From Aliiroseovarius sp. F47248L (lineage in GTDB: Bacteria > Pseudomonadota > Alphaproteobacteria > Rhodobacterales > Rhodobacteraceae), in NCBI RefSeq assembly GCF_023016085.1, contig NZ_JALKBF010000001.1, positions 2,999,194 through 3,063,193 on the forward strand: a stretch of DNA of 64,000 bases, in the 5' to 3' direction. Positions within the stretch are counted from its first letter, which is position 1; each line of letters opens with the position of its first letter. The position numbers and the translations under genes were made by a program. This document shows positions 19,358-28,500 of this stretch, one piece after another. A model generated the notes under the pieces. It saw only the letters and a list, made by a program, of their open reading frames with translations, made no database searches and was not told the origin of the DNA.

Positions 19358-19825
19358 TCAAGAAAGCTCGGCTTCGAAGCTTTCAACCAGCTCGGTCCAG
19401 ATGTCGAACATCTCGTCAAAATCGCCTGAATCGACACCGGCGTTCCCAGTGTAAATATCGTACTCCAGCTTTTTTCGCCCGTCGGCATCCTGATACACAC
19501 GACCATAGCGTTGATCTGCATTCCAAGTATTCAATGCCTCGGGTGAGATTTCGTTTTCGGCGGTGTAGCCAGCATAGAACTGAATCGAATTGCAGTTGGT
19601 GTTGTCAGAGCAGCCATAAAAGAAGATGGCGAAAGTCGTGCCATAATACTGAAGTTCGATCATAGGATCGCCGACGCTGTCTTCGGTCAGCGTGGCAGGG
19701 GCGCCAATATCTTGAAAATAGGACAGAACGGTTTGCGGATCAGACGCTTTGATTGGGTCAGAAAGAGCGCTGGTCGCCAGACCCCTCGCTAACACGAAGG
19801 ACGATGCAAATGTTTGAAAAATCAT
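19358..19825 (-). CDS. YbjN domain-containing protein
   Basis: A 155-residue protein with a likely signal peptide (first ~20 residues). The core resembles YbjN/CesT-chaperone-like folds: SDPQTVLSYFQDIGAPATLTEDSVGDPMIEL, then YGTTFAIFFYGC and a helical NTWNADQRYGRVY segment. YbjN-family proteins affect multicellular behaviour and stress traits in enterics, but their biochemical role is unclear. A single Cys pair (CSDNTNC) may form a disulfide in the periplasm. It is convergent with the lytic transglycosylase and lies upstream of nothing obvious in its direction. Confidence 0.7.
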   Translation of the reverse strand: MIFQTFASSFVLARGLATSALSDPIKASDPQTVLSYFQDIGAPATLTEDSVGDPMIELQYYGTTFAIFFYGCSDNTNCNSIQFYAGYTAENEISPEALNTWNADQRYGRVYQDADGRKKLEYDIYTGNAGVDSGDFDEMFDIWTELVESFEAELS

Positions 19826-19888
19826 GAATTTACTCCCGCTCTATTTTCATGATCCTAAAAGAGATCGACAGATCACGCAACGCGTCGA

Positions 19889-22800
19889 TCAGGCAACCAA
19901 AGCTTCGGCTTTTTTCAGGTCGACACTGACCAGCTGGCTGACACCCATTTCGGCCATGGTCACGCCGAAAAGCCGATCCATGCGCGCCATGGTGACAGCA
20001 TGGTGAGTGATGATCAGGAAGCGGGTGTCGGTGCGACGGGTCATTTCATCCAGCAGGTCACAGAATCGCGTGACGTTTGCGTCGTCCAGTGGCGCGTCGA
20101 CTTCGTCCAGCACACAAATTGGTGCGGGGTTGGCCAAGAACACAGCGAAGATCAGCGCCAGCGCGGTCAGCGTCTGCTCGCCGCCTGACAACAGGCTGAG
20201 GGTCGATAGTTTCTTGCCCGGTGGCTGGCACATGATCTCCAACCCGGCGTCAAGCGGGTCGTCGCTTTCGACCAGAACCAGCTTGGCTTCGCCGCCACCA
20301 AACAGATGTTTGAACAGGTTGCCGAAGCTGTCATTCACCTGCTCAAACGCGGTCAGCAGCCGTTCGCGACCTTCCTTGTTCAGGCTGGCAATGCCGCTGC
20401 GCAGCTTCTTGATCGCCTCTTCCAGATCGGTCTTTTCTTTTAGCAGCGTGTCGTGTTCTTCCTGAACTTCCTTCGCGTCTTCTTCGGCACGCAGGTTTAC
20501 CGCCCCCAACGAATCGCGCTGGCGTTTCAGGCGGTTGACGTCATGTTCGATCTGCTCCGATGACGGCATCTTGTCAGGATCGGCATCCAGATTTTCCAGA
20601 AGCGCATCGGGCGTGGTTTCCATGTCTTCGGCGATCCGTTCAACTGCATAGGTGACGGTTTCGCGGGCGGCATCTGTGCGGGCTTCGGCACGGGCACGTG
20701 CTTCGCGTGCCTCGCCTGCAGCGCGTTCGGCATCCCGTTCGGCATTGGTCGCTTCACGTTCTGCGGTTTCCGCCTCGGCCAGCTTGTCGGCGGATGCTTT
20801 GCGACGGGTTTCAGCTTCGCCGATCGCGTCTGCCAACTCGTCCCGTTTGGCGGCCAAGGCATCTGGGGCTGCACTGGCTTCGTCCAGTTCGGCTTCGCTG
20901 TCTGCCTTGCGTTGATCCAACTCGGCGATCCGTTTACCCGCCGTTTCAAGGCGATGTTTCCAGCCCGAGACTTCTTTGGTGATTTCCTGACTCCGACGGG
21001 TCCGGGCCTCTCCTTCACGCCGCAATTCGTCATGAGCCGAGCGTTTGGTCATCATCGTCATGCGCGCGGCTTCGACCGCCATCTTGACGTCCTCGACCTG
21101 CGCCCGCGCCGCATCCAGATCGCCCAGATCGGCCATGCCGCGTTCGGCTTCGATCAACCGCTGACGCGCGCCCATGGTTTCCTCTTCATGGCGTTTCAGC
21201 GCCATGCTTAGATTTTCCAGCTTGCCGCCCGCGATGTTGCGATCCGCTTCGGCACGCGACAAGGCGCGGTTGGCATCTGCCATGGCACGGTCCGCATCGC
21301 GGCGTACGTCCCGTGCATGCTTGTCAGCCTCGGTTGTTTCAACCAGTCGCGCCTTAAGCGTTTCATGCGCAGACCGCGCGCCATCTGCGCGGGCTGATGC
21401 ATCTTCAAGGTCTTGTTTCAGCTCTTGCAACCGGTTCAGTTGCTCAAGGCGTAGGGCTGCCGTTGACGGTTGATCTTCTGCACCGGCGCGGAACCCATCC
21501 CAGCGCCACAGATCCCCTTCCATTGAGACCAGCCGCTGGCCAGGCTTCAACTGGGCCTGCAAACGCGTGGCTTCTTCGGTTTTGACCAGACCAATCTGGC
21601 TCATCCGGCGGGCCAAAACTTCGGGTACGGTTACATAGTTTGACAGTGCGCTGACCCCGTCGGGCAACGATTGCGCCTGTGCATAAGCCGGAAGTGAGGC
21701 CCAACCAGACGGCGCATCCCCATCAACCGCGGGTGCGCGCAAGTCATCGGCCAAGGCCGCGCCAAGTGCTTTCTCATATCCCGCCTTCACCCGCAGATCG
21801 TCCAGAACCTGACCACCTTCGGACGCATCGCGTTTCACCAGTCGTGCCAATGCCTGAACTTCGGCGTGCAGTGCGTTTACTTCACCTTCAGCAGCCGAGC
21901 GGGCGGCGCGAGCGTCGGCTTCGCGGGCCTGAGCATCCGCACGTGCATCGTCGGCGGCAGCCAAGGCTGCTTCGGCGTCTTCGGCGGCTTTGGCGGCGGT
22001 GGCCTCGGCGGTCTTGGCGGTGTCATGGTCCACGCCGGCCTTATCCAGCGCGGCTTTTGCCTCGTCCATCGCGGTGCGGGCGCGTTCGGCCTCGGCTTCA
22101 CTTTTTTCCAGCGATTTTCGGCTGTCGTCCAGCAAGCGGTGGGCCGATTGGTAACGGGCCGACAGGCGGGCCACATCTTCGGTCAGTTGCGACAGGTCGC
22201 CTTCGCGTTCCTGCAAGATCGCCGCACTGTCGCGGGCATCGGCGTTTGCTGCCTCGACCGCCGCATCGTGCCCGTCAGAGGCCTTCGCAATCTGCGCCTG
22301 TTCCCATTCCAACCGCTCGATCGTCTCACCCGCGTCCTTGTTCAGCCCGCTTTCCCGTTCCATATCGCGTGTCAGCTGCTCAATTCGTGCGGTCAGCGTT
22401 TCGATGCGCTGTCGGGCCTGTGCCTCTTGATCTGACAACTGGTCACGCTGCACCTGAAGGCGCTGCAAAATCGCGGCGGCGACAGCCTCTTCCTCGCGCA
22501 GGGGGGGAAGGCGATCCTCGGCCACTTGCCGGGCTTTGGTGGCAGCGCGTGACGCGCCTTCGGCAGCGGCCGCGGCTTTCACACGTTCGGTCAGTTGGGC
22601 TTCCGCCTCGGCGCGGGCGCCGTCCGCTTCTTTCCAGCGGCGATACAACAGCAACCCTTCGGCGCGGCGCAGATCGTCCCCGATGGTGCGATACCGGGCC
22701 GCTTGCCGCGCTTGCCGGGCCAGTTGCCCTAGTTGCGAGGCCAGTTGCTCGATCACATCATCGACACGCGAAAGGTTTGTTTCGGTGCCCTTCAGCTTCA

Positions 22801-23344
22801 ACTCGGCTTCGTGCCGCCGTTGATAAAGGCCCGAGATCCCGGCTGCTTCTTCCAGAATACGCCGCCGCGATTTGGGTTTGGCGTTGATCAGTTCGCTGAT
22901 CTGCCCCTGCCGTACCAGCGCAGGCGAATGCGCGCCTGTGGACGCATCGGCGAACAGCATCTGCACATCGCGTGCGCGCACGTCCTTGGTATTGACCTTA
23001 TAGGCCGACCCCGCATCGCGAGTGATCCGACGCACGATCTCAAGGTTATCGTTGTCATTGAACCCGGACGGGGCTAGCCGCTCGCTGTTGTCCAGAAGCA
23101 GCGCGACTTCGGCAAAGTTGCGGGCGGGTCGGGACGCGGCGCCGGCGAAGATCACATCTTCCATCCCGCCGCCCCGCATCGCGGTGGGGCGGTTTTCGCC
23201 CATCACCCAGCGCAGGGCTTCCAGCAGGTTCGATTTCCCGCAGCCGTTTGGCCCGACCACGCCTGTCAACCCGTCCGCGATCACCAGATCGGTCGGGTCC
23301 ACAAAGCTTTTGAAGCCATTCAGTCGGAGTTTCGAAAACCGCAA
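19889..23344 (-). CDS. smc: Chromosome segregation protein SMC
   Basis: A condensin ATPase of 1151 residues, the usual length in Rhodobacterales. It has Walker A GPNGCGKSN (residues 31-39), long coiled coils (~165-500 and ~650-1000) around a hinge with LPDGVSALSNYVTVPE, signature LLSGGEQTLTALAL, and Walker B ICVLDEVDAPLDDAN. The start is TTG at 23344: GAGG lies about 8 nt upstream, and the protein then begins MRFSKLRLNGFKSF as in relatives. The open frame continues upstream across the cobalamin riboswitch on the other strand, but that part is not conserved-looking. It is divergent from cobW. Confidence 0.95.
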   Translation of the reverse strand: MRFSKLRLNGFKSFVDPTDLVIADGLTGVVGPNGCGKSNLLEALRWVMGENRPTAMRGGGMEDVIFAGAASRPARNFAEVALLLDNSERLAPSGFNDNDNLEIVRRITRDAGSAYKVNTKDVRARDVQMLFADASTGAHSPALVRQGQISELINAKPKSRRRILEEAAGISGLYQRRHEAELKLKGTETNLSRVDDVIEQLASQLGQLARQARQAARYRTIGDDLRRAEGLLLYRRWKEADGARAEAEAQLTERVKAAAAAEGASRAATKARQVAEDRLPPLREEEAVAAAILQRLQVQRDQLSDQEAQARQRIETLTARIEQLTRDMERESGLNKDAGETIERLEWEQAQIAKASDGHDAAVEAANADARDSAAILQEREGDLSQLTEDVARLSARYQSAHRLLDDSRKSLEKSEAEAERARTAMDEAKAALDKAGVDHDTAKTAEATAAKAAEDAEAALAAADDARADAQAREADARAARSAAEGEVNALHAEVQALARLVKRDASEGGQVLDDLRVKAGYEKALGAALADDLRAPAVDGDAPSGWASLPAYAQAQSLPDGVSALSNYVTVPEVLARRMSQIGLVKTEEATRLQAQLKPGQRLVSMEGDLWRWDGFRAGAEDQPSTAALRLEQLNRLQELKQDLEDASARADGARSAHETLKARLVETTEADKHARDVRRDADRAMADANRALSRAEADRNIAGGKLENLSMALKRHEEETMGARQRLIEAERGMADLGDLDAARAQVEDVKMAVEAARMTMMTKRSAHDELRREGEARTRRSQEITKEVSGWKHRLETAGKRIAELDQRKADSEAELDEASAAPDALAAKRDELADAIGEAETRRKASADKLAEAETAEREATNAERDAERAAGEAREARARAEARTDAARETVTYAVERIAEDMETTPDALLENLDADPDKMPSSEQIEHDVNRLKRQRDSLGAVNLRAEEDAKEVQEEHDTLLKEKTDLEEAIKKLRSGIASLNKEGRERLLTAFEQVNDSFGNLFKHLFGGGEAKLVLVESDDPLDAGLEIMCQPPGKKLSTLSLLSGGEQTLTALALIFAVFLANPAPICVLDEVDAPLDDANVTRFCDLLDEMTRRTDTRFLIITHHAVTMARMDRLFGVTMAEMGVSQLVSVDLKKAEALVA

Positions 23345-23560
23345 GCGGCCTGCCTCATCTTTTGATTCTTCTTGAATACGGAGTTTTCCGGCGGAATTGG
23401 GGTGAGTCAACGGCAGACGTCGATATGTGGGTGTATTTCGCGGGTTATCCACAAGATATTGCACCTGACTGCGTCGTGTCGCCCATCGTTTGCCGTCAAA
23501 CCTACCCATCGGGTCGGTTTCCGTCTTGACCCCGCCAAGCCCGACGCGGCAAACAAGTCC

Positions 23561-23734
23561 GGCATGGTTCCCATTGGGACATGAGGGAATGCAGCGGAGG
23601 CGACCCAATCCGGGGCCTGATGCTGCAGCCGCCCCCGCGACTGTAAGCGGAGAGCACCTGCACAATGCCACTGGCCAGATAGGCTGGGAAGGCGGCAGGG
23701 GCCTCGACCCGCGAAGCCAGGAGACCTGCCATGC
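23561..23734 (+). promoter_or_regulatory. Cobalamin riboswitch (AdoCbl-type) upstream of cobW
   Basis: All parts of the class I cobalamin riboswitch are visible in order: a P1 5' arm GCATGG pairing with CCATGC at 23729-23734, GAGGGAATGCAGCGG, CCCCCGCGACTGTAAGCGGAGAG, AATGCCACTGG, GGGAAGGCGG, and the B12 box AGCCAGGAGACCTGCC. A hairpin CCCGTC-GGGGA-GACGGG follows at 23750-23766, directly before the cobW ribosome binding site. This fits repression of cobW translation or transcription when cobalamin is plentiful. Confidence 0.97.
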
Positions 23735-23780
23735 AAGAAACGCAACTCACCCGTCGGGGAGACGGGGTATGGAGGACAAG

Positions 23781-24851
23781 ATGCAAGCAAAGATACCTGC
23801 CACCGTCGTCACGGGCTTTCTGGGCGCGGGCAAGACCACGCTGATCCGTCACATGTTGGACAACGCGAACGGCAAGCGCATTGCGCTGATTATCAACGAA
23901 TTTGGCGATCTGGGCGTGGATGGGGACATCCTGAAAGGGTGCGGGGACGAAACTTGCACCGAGGATGACATTATGGAGCTGTCGAACGGCTGCATTTGTT
24001 GCACGGTGGCCGAGGATTTCATTCCGACCTTGGAAAAGCTGCTGGACCGCGATCTACCGCCTGATCACATCGTGATCGAGACCTCGGGGCTGGCCTTGCC
24101 GCAGCCCCTCATCCGTGCATTTCAATGGCCTGAAATCTCGACGCGCGTGACGGTGGATGGTGTGGTCACAGTGGTGGACGGAAAAGCCGTGGCAGACGGC
24201 CAATTTGCGTCGAACCTTGCCGCAGTCGAAGCGCAGCGCAAGATGGATGACAACCTTGACCACGAAACACCGTTGTCAGAACTGTTCGCCGATCAGGTGG
24301 CCTGTGCAGACATGATCGTCGTGAACAAATCTGACTTGCTGGGCGAGGATGAGGCCCAAGCATTGGTGGGCAAGCTGTCCGGCGATGCGCGAAAGGGTGT
24401 GCAGGTCGTGCGCACGTCGATGGGTGTTTTGCCGGTCGAGGTATTGCTGGGTCAGGGTGTCGGTGCCGAAGATGACATGGACTCGCGCCTGTCACTACAC
24501 GAGCAGGGGCATCAAGATGATCACCATGATCACGACGATGACCACCACCATCATCATGACCACGACCATGATGCGTTCGAAAGCTTTGTTGTGACGCGGA
24601 CCGAAATCGCCGATCCGGGAGCGTTTGCCGAGCAAGTCGCTCAAACGATCCGTGACCATAACATCCTGCGCCTGAAAGGCTTTGCCGCCGTTTCAGGCAA
24701 ACCGATGCGCCTGACCTTGCAGGCGGTTGGTCCACGTGTCGATACGTATTATGACCAGCCCTTCGGCACGCAGCCACGCGAAACACGTCTGGTGGTCATC
24801 GGCCAGTCCGGGCTGGACCGTATTGCCATTGAAAAGGCCTTGGTCGCATGA
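23781..24851 (+). CDS. cobW: Cobalamin biosynthesis GTPase CobW
   Basis: A 356-residue G3E-family GTPase metallochaperone, thought to deliver Co(II) to the cobaltochelatase. It has Walker A GFLGAGKTT (12-20), the metal-binding CICC in SNGCICCTVAEDF (71-74), and the guanine-specificity motif VNKSD. A very His/Asp-rich linker (DDHHDHDDDHHHHHDHDHD type, ~residues 245-262) precedes the C-terminal CobW_C domain. The ATG at 23781 is preferred over 23769 because GGAGG sits 5-6 nt before it. It is under the cobalamin riboswitch, and the stop overlaps the GNAT gene. Confidence 0.96.
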   Translation: MQAKIPATVVTGFLGAGKTTLIRHMLDNANGKRIALIINEFGDLGVDGDILKGCGDETCTEDDIMELSNGCICCTVAEDFIPTLEKLLDRDLPPDHIVIETSGLALPQPLIRAFQWPEISTRVTVDGVVTVVDGKAVADGQFASNLAAVEAQRKMDDNLDHETPLSELFADQVACADMIVVNKSDLLGEDEAQALVGKLSGDARKGVQVVRTSMGVLPVEVLLGQGVGAEDDMDSRLSLHEQGHQDDHHDHDDDHHHHHDHDHDAFESFVVTRTEIADPGAFAEQVAQTIRDHNILRLKGFAAVSGKPMRLTLQAVGPRVDTYYDQPFGTQPRETRLVVIGQSGLDRIAIEKALVA

Positions 24852-25300
24852 CCATCAACGTCACCCCCGGCGATCCCCGCGATCCGGGGGCAACGGCTCT
24901 GCTTCAGCAAAGTCATGCGCTGATGGAAGAATTATTCCCGCCCGAGGATAATTTCTATCTGGACATCGACGACCTCTGCGTGCCCGAAATCACTTTCTTC
25001 GTGGCGCGCGAGGAGGGCCGCGTGCTGGGCACCGGCGCCCTGGCCGACAAGGGAGCCTATGGCGAAGTGAAGTCGATGTTCGTCGCGCCGGACGCGCGCG
25101 GCAAAGGCGTGGGCGAGGCGCTGCTGGCGCGGATCGAAGAGACAGCCTGCCAAAAGGGTCTGGCCGCCCTGAAATTGGAAACCGGCAATGTGCTTCATGC
25201 CGCGCACCGGCTGTACCAGCGCGCCGGGTTCAGCATTTGCGGGCCGTTTGGGGATTACCCCGAGGCCAACAGCTCAATCTTCATGGAGAAGGCGCTGTGA
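24848..25300 (+). CDS. GNAT family N-acetyltransferase coupled to cobW
   Basis: A 150-residue GCN5-related acetyltransferase. The acetyl-CoA-binding motif A is SMFVAPDARGKGVGEALLARIE (R/Q-x-x-G-x-G/A form). It also has LKLETGNVLHAAHRLYQRAGF and a terminal FGDYPEANSSIFMEKAL. The family acetylates amines of small molecules or proteins; the substrate is unknown. The ATG overlaps the cobW stop (ATGA), so it belongs to the riboswitch-controlled transcript. That makes a role near cobalt or cobalamin metabolism plausible but unproven. Confidence 0.88.
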   Translation: MTINVTPGDPRDPGATALLQQSHALMEELFPPEDNFYLDIDDLCVPEITFFVAREEGRVLGTGALADKGAYGEVKSMFVAPDARGKGVGEALLARIEETACQKGLAALKLETGNVLHAAHRLYQRAGFSICGPFGDYPEANSSIFMEKAL

Positions 25301-25307
25301 CCAACGC

Positions 25308-25469
25308 TCAGCCTTTCTTTGCCTCAGCGGCGGCTTTCATCCGGGCCAGCAGCGCCGCTTTGTCGTCCTTGCGGTTCAGCGGGTTCTTCTCGGTGCCACG
25401 GGCGTTATGTTCGGCGTGGCGCGGGGTGCCTTTGGCGGGCTTAGGCGCGCCGGCTGCTTTATAGTCCAT
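25308..25469 (-). CDS. Small basic conserved-looking protein antisense within the cob block
   Basis: A 53-residue Lys/Ala/Arg-rich protein: MDYKAAGAPKPAKGTPRHAEHNARG, then NPLNRKDDKAALLARMKAAAEAKKG. It has no membrane segment or Cys. The ATG at 25469 has AAGG about 7 nt upstream; an in-frame ATG at 25490 would add 7 residues. Its C-terminal half looks like a charged helix. It runs against cobW-GNAT and cobN and separates them. Function unknown; similar short proteins seem common in Rhodobacterales, but I cannot verify this here. Confidence 0.6.
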   Translation of the reverse strand: MDYKAAGAPKPAKGTPRHAEHNARGTEKNPLNRKDDKAALLARMKAAAEAKKG

Positions 25470-25533
25470 CGTTCTACCTTGATCGGGCATGAGTTTGCCC
25501 GGTCACATAACACCAATTCGCAAAGGGCGCGAC

Positions 25534-28500
25534 ATGCATCTTCTGGCCGCCACACCCGGTTCTATCGACGACGGAAAGGAACCCGTTGATCTGGGGCAAA
25601 CGCCTGCCGACGTGGTGTTCATCTCGGCCGCAGATACGGAATTGGCGGGTCTGTCGCAGGCGCGCGTTGAAATGGCCGATCCACCCGGATTGCGTCTGGC
25701 CAACATGATGCATCTGGCGCACCCGATGTCGGTTGATCTGCATATCGACAATTGCGCGACCAAATCCAAATTGGTGATCGCCCGCGTGCTGGGCGGTGTC
25801 GGGTATTGGAAATACGGGGCCGAACAATACGCGGCGCATTTGCGCGATGCGGGTGTCCCGCTCGCGCTGTTGCCCGGTGACGACAAGCCGGATGCGGAAT
25901 TGCGGGCGTTGTCTACGGTTTCGGATGAGGATTATGACGCGCTTTGGGCCTATCTGGTCGAAGGTGGGCCGGAAAACGCGGTGGGGTTCCTGAACTACAC
26001 GCGCGCCATGCTGGATGGTGGCGAAAAGCCCGAAGCCGCGCGCCCCTTGCTGCGAGCTGGCGTCTATTGGCCCGGCGCAGGGGTCGCCGATCTGGACTCG
26101 ACGCGGGCGGAATGGACCGATGGTGCCTCCGTGGTGCCGATTGTGTTCTACCGTGCGCTGGTGCAGGGGGCCGGGCTGAACCCGATCAACCGATTGGTGA
26201 AGGCGCTGCTCAGGCAGGGTCTGAACCCTCTGCCCGTGTTTGTCGCGTCGCTGAAAGACCCAGTGTCGGTCGCGACGATGGAGCATTTGTTCACCGAGGC
26301 CGCCCCGTCAGTGATCCTGAACTGCACATCATTCGCGGTCGGATCACCGCATGAGGGCGAGCATCAGTCAGGGGTATCGAACCCTTTCCAGATGCCTTGG
26401 TGCCAAGCTGCGACAGTCTTTCAGGTCGTTCTAGCCGGGTCGAGCGAAGACGCGTGGGAAGAGGGTCTGACCGGCCTGTCTGCCCGCGATATCGCGATGA
26501 ATGTGGCCCTGCCCGAGGTGGACGGGCGCATCCTGTCCCGTGCAATCAGCTTCAAGGGCGAAGCGTTCTTTGACGACGCCACCGAATGCCCCATCGCCAC
26601 TTATCGCGCGCGGGGCGACCGAGTGCAGTTCGTGGCCGATCTGGCGGCAAGCTGGGCCAAGCTGCGACGGGCTGACCCAGCCGATCGGCGCGTGGCGCTG
26701 ATCATGGCGAACTATCCCAACAAGGACGGACGACTGGCCAATGGCGTTGGGCTGGACACACCCGCCGCGGTTGTGCACGCGCTGGGCCTTTTGGAAACCA
26801 ACGGCTATCGTGTCACTGGTGCCCCCGCTAACAGCGATGCCTTGATGCAGGCCGTGATGAATGGGCCGACCAACTGGCTGACTGACCGGGCCGCGCGCTC
26901 GGGCGGTGTGACCCTGTCGATGGCGGACTATCAGATCAGCTATGGCCAACTGCCATGGGCACTGCGCGAAGCGATTGAAACGCGCTGGGGCAAGCCTGAA
27001 GCCGATCCGTTCTATACCCCCGGTTCGGTCGATTGCGGATCATTTGCTCTGTCGGTTCTGGAATACGGCAATGTGGTCGTCGGGGTGCAGCCTGCGCGTG
27101 GTTATAACATTGACCCGACGGATACCTATCACAGCCCCGACCTTGTGCCGCCGCACAACTACCTCGCGTTCTATTTCTGGCTGCGCCACACCTTTGGGGC
27201 GCATGCGATTGTGCATATGGGCAAACATGGGAACCTTGAATGGTTGCCGGGGAAATCCGTGGCCCTGTCTGGTGAATGCTGGCCCGAAGCTGTGCTTGGC
27301 CCGACACCGAATATCTATCCATTCATCGTCAACGATCCGGGTGAAGGCACGCAAGCCAAGCGCCGGTCGCAAGCGGTGATTATCGACCACCTGACTCCGC
27401 CACTTACACGCGCAGAGACCTATGGCCCGCTGCGCGATCTGGAAGCGCTGGTGGATGAGTATTACGAAGCTGCCGGGGTTGACCCCCGCCGGATTGAATA
27501 TCTGCGCCGCGAGATTCTGACGCTGTCCTCGGCCACCGGGCTGGACGTCGATGTCGGTATGGCAGGGGATGACGAAGATCAGGATCTTGCCAAGCTCGAC
27601 GCCTATCTGTGCGAATTGAAAGAGGCGCAGATCCGTGATGGTCTGCATATATTCGGCCAGTCGCCGGAAGGCCGATTGGAGCGGGATCTTGTGCAAGCAC
27701 TCGTGCGGGTGCCGCGCGGAACGGGCGAGGACGGTGATGCGTCGCTGATCCGGGCTTTGGCGATGGATTTGGGGTTGGATTTTGACCCGCTGGATTGCGA
27801 CATGGCCGCGCCTTGGGATGGACCGCGCTCCGAGGCTTTGATCGGTGAAAGCACATGGCGCAGCCACGGCGATACCGTCGAACGTTTGGAAGAACTGGCA
27901 TCGCGTATGCTCGACGGCGAAGCAAGCGCTCCGGGGGATGCCAGTGCAGCCGTTTTGAAAGAGATTTCTGTGCGCGTGCGCCCCAATGTGGCAGCCTGTG
28001 GCCCCAGCGAAGAATCGGGGCTTCTCACCGCCCTTGCAGGGCAATTCGTCGCCCCCGCGCCATCCGGCGCGCCAACCCGCGGACGGTTGGATACACTGCC
28101 GACAGGCCGCAACTTCTATTCGGTCGATAGCCGCGCCGTCCCCACTCCGACCGCATGGGCGCTGGGCTGGAAATCAGCAAGCCTTTTGATCGAGAAACAC
28201 CTGCAGACCCATGGCGACTGGCCGCGCGCGATGCTGGTCACGGCTTGGGGAACCGCAAATATGCGGACGGGCGGGGATGACATCGCACAAGCACTGGCGC
28301 TGATGGGCGTGAAGCCAAAATGGGACGGCGCCAACCGTCGCGTGACATGGTTCGAGGTGATCCCGGCCACTGCGCTGGGCCGCCCGCGCGTGGACGTGAC
28401 CTTGCGCGTGTCTGGATTCTTCCGCGATGCGTTCCCGCAGCTTATATCGCTGGTCGACAGCGCCGCACGCGCTGTGCAGGCGCTGGAGGAACCGGAAGAC

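Noticed and set aside
21679..22887. 402-residue plus-strand open frame
   Set aside because: Antisense to the smc coiled coil; composition is Arg/Pro/His-rich as expected of a shadow frame in GC-rich DNA.
23345..23671. Upstream extension of smc to 23671
   Set aside because: Runs across the cobalamin riboswitch and lacks the conserved N-terminus; TTG at 23344 with a ribosome binding site fits.
24500..24580. Short repetitive CAC/GAC tract in cobW (and similar at 54620-54750)
   Set aside because: Encodes His/Asp-rich protein segments; not a CRISPR or tandem DNA repeat of separate meaning.
27040..28044. 334-residue minus-strand open frame
   Set aside because: Shadow of cobN; no motif or plausible start region.
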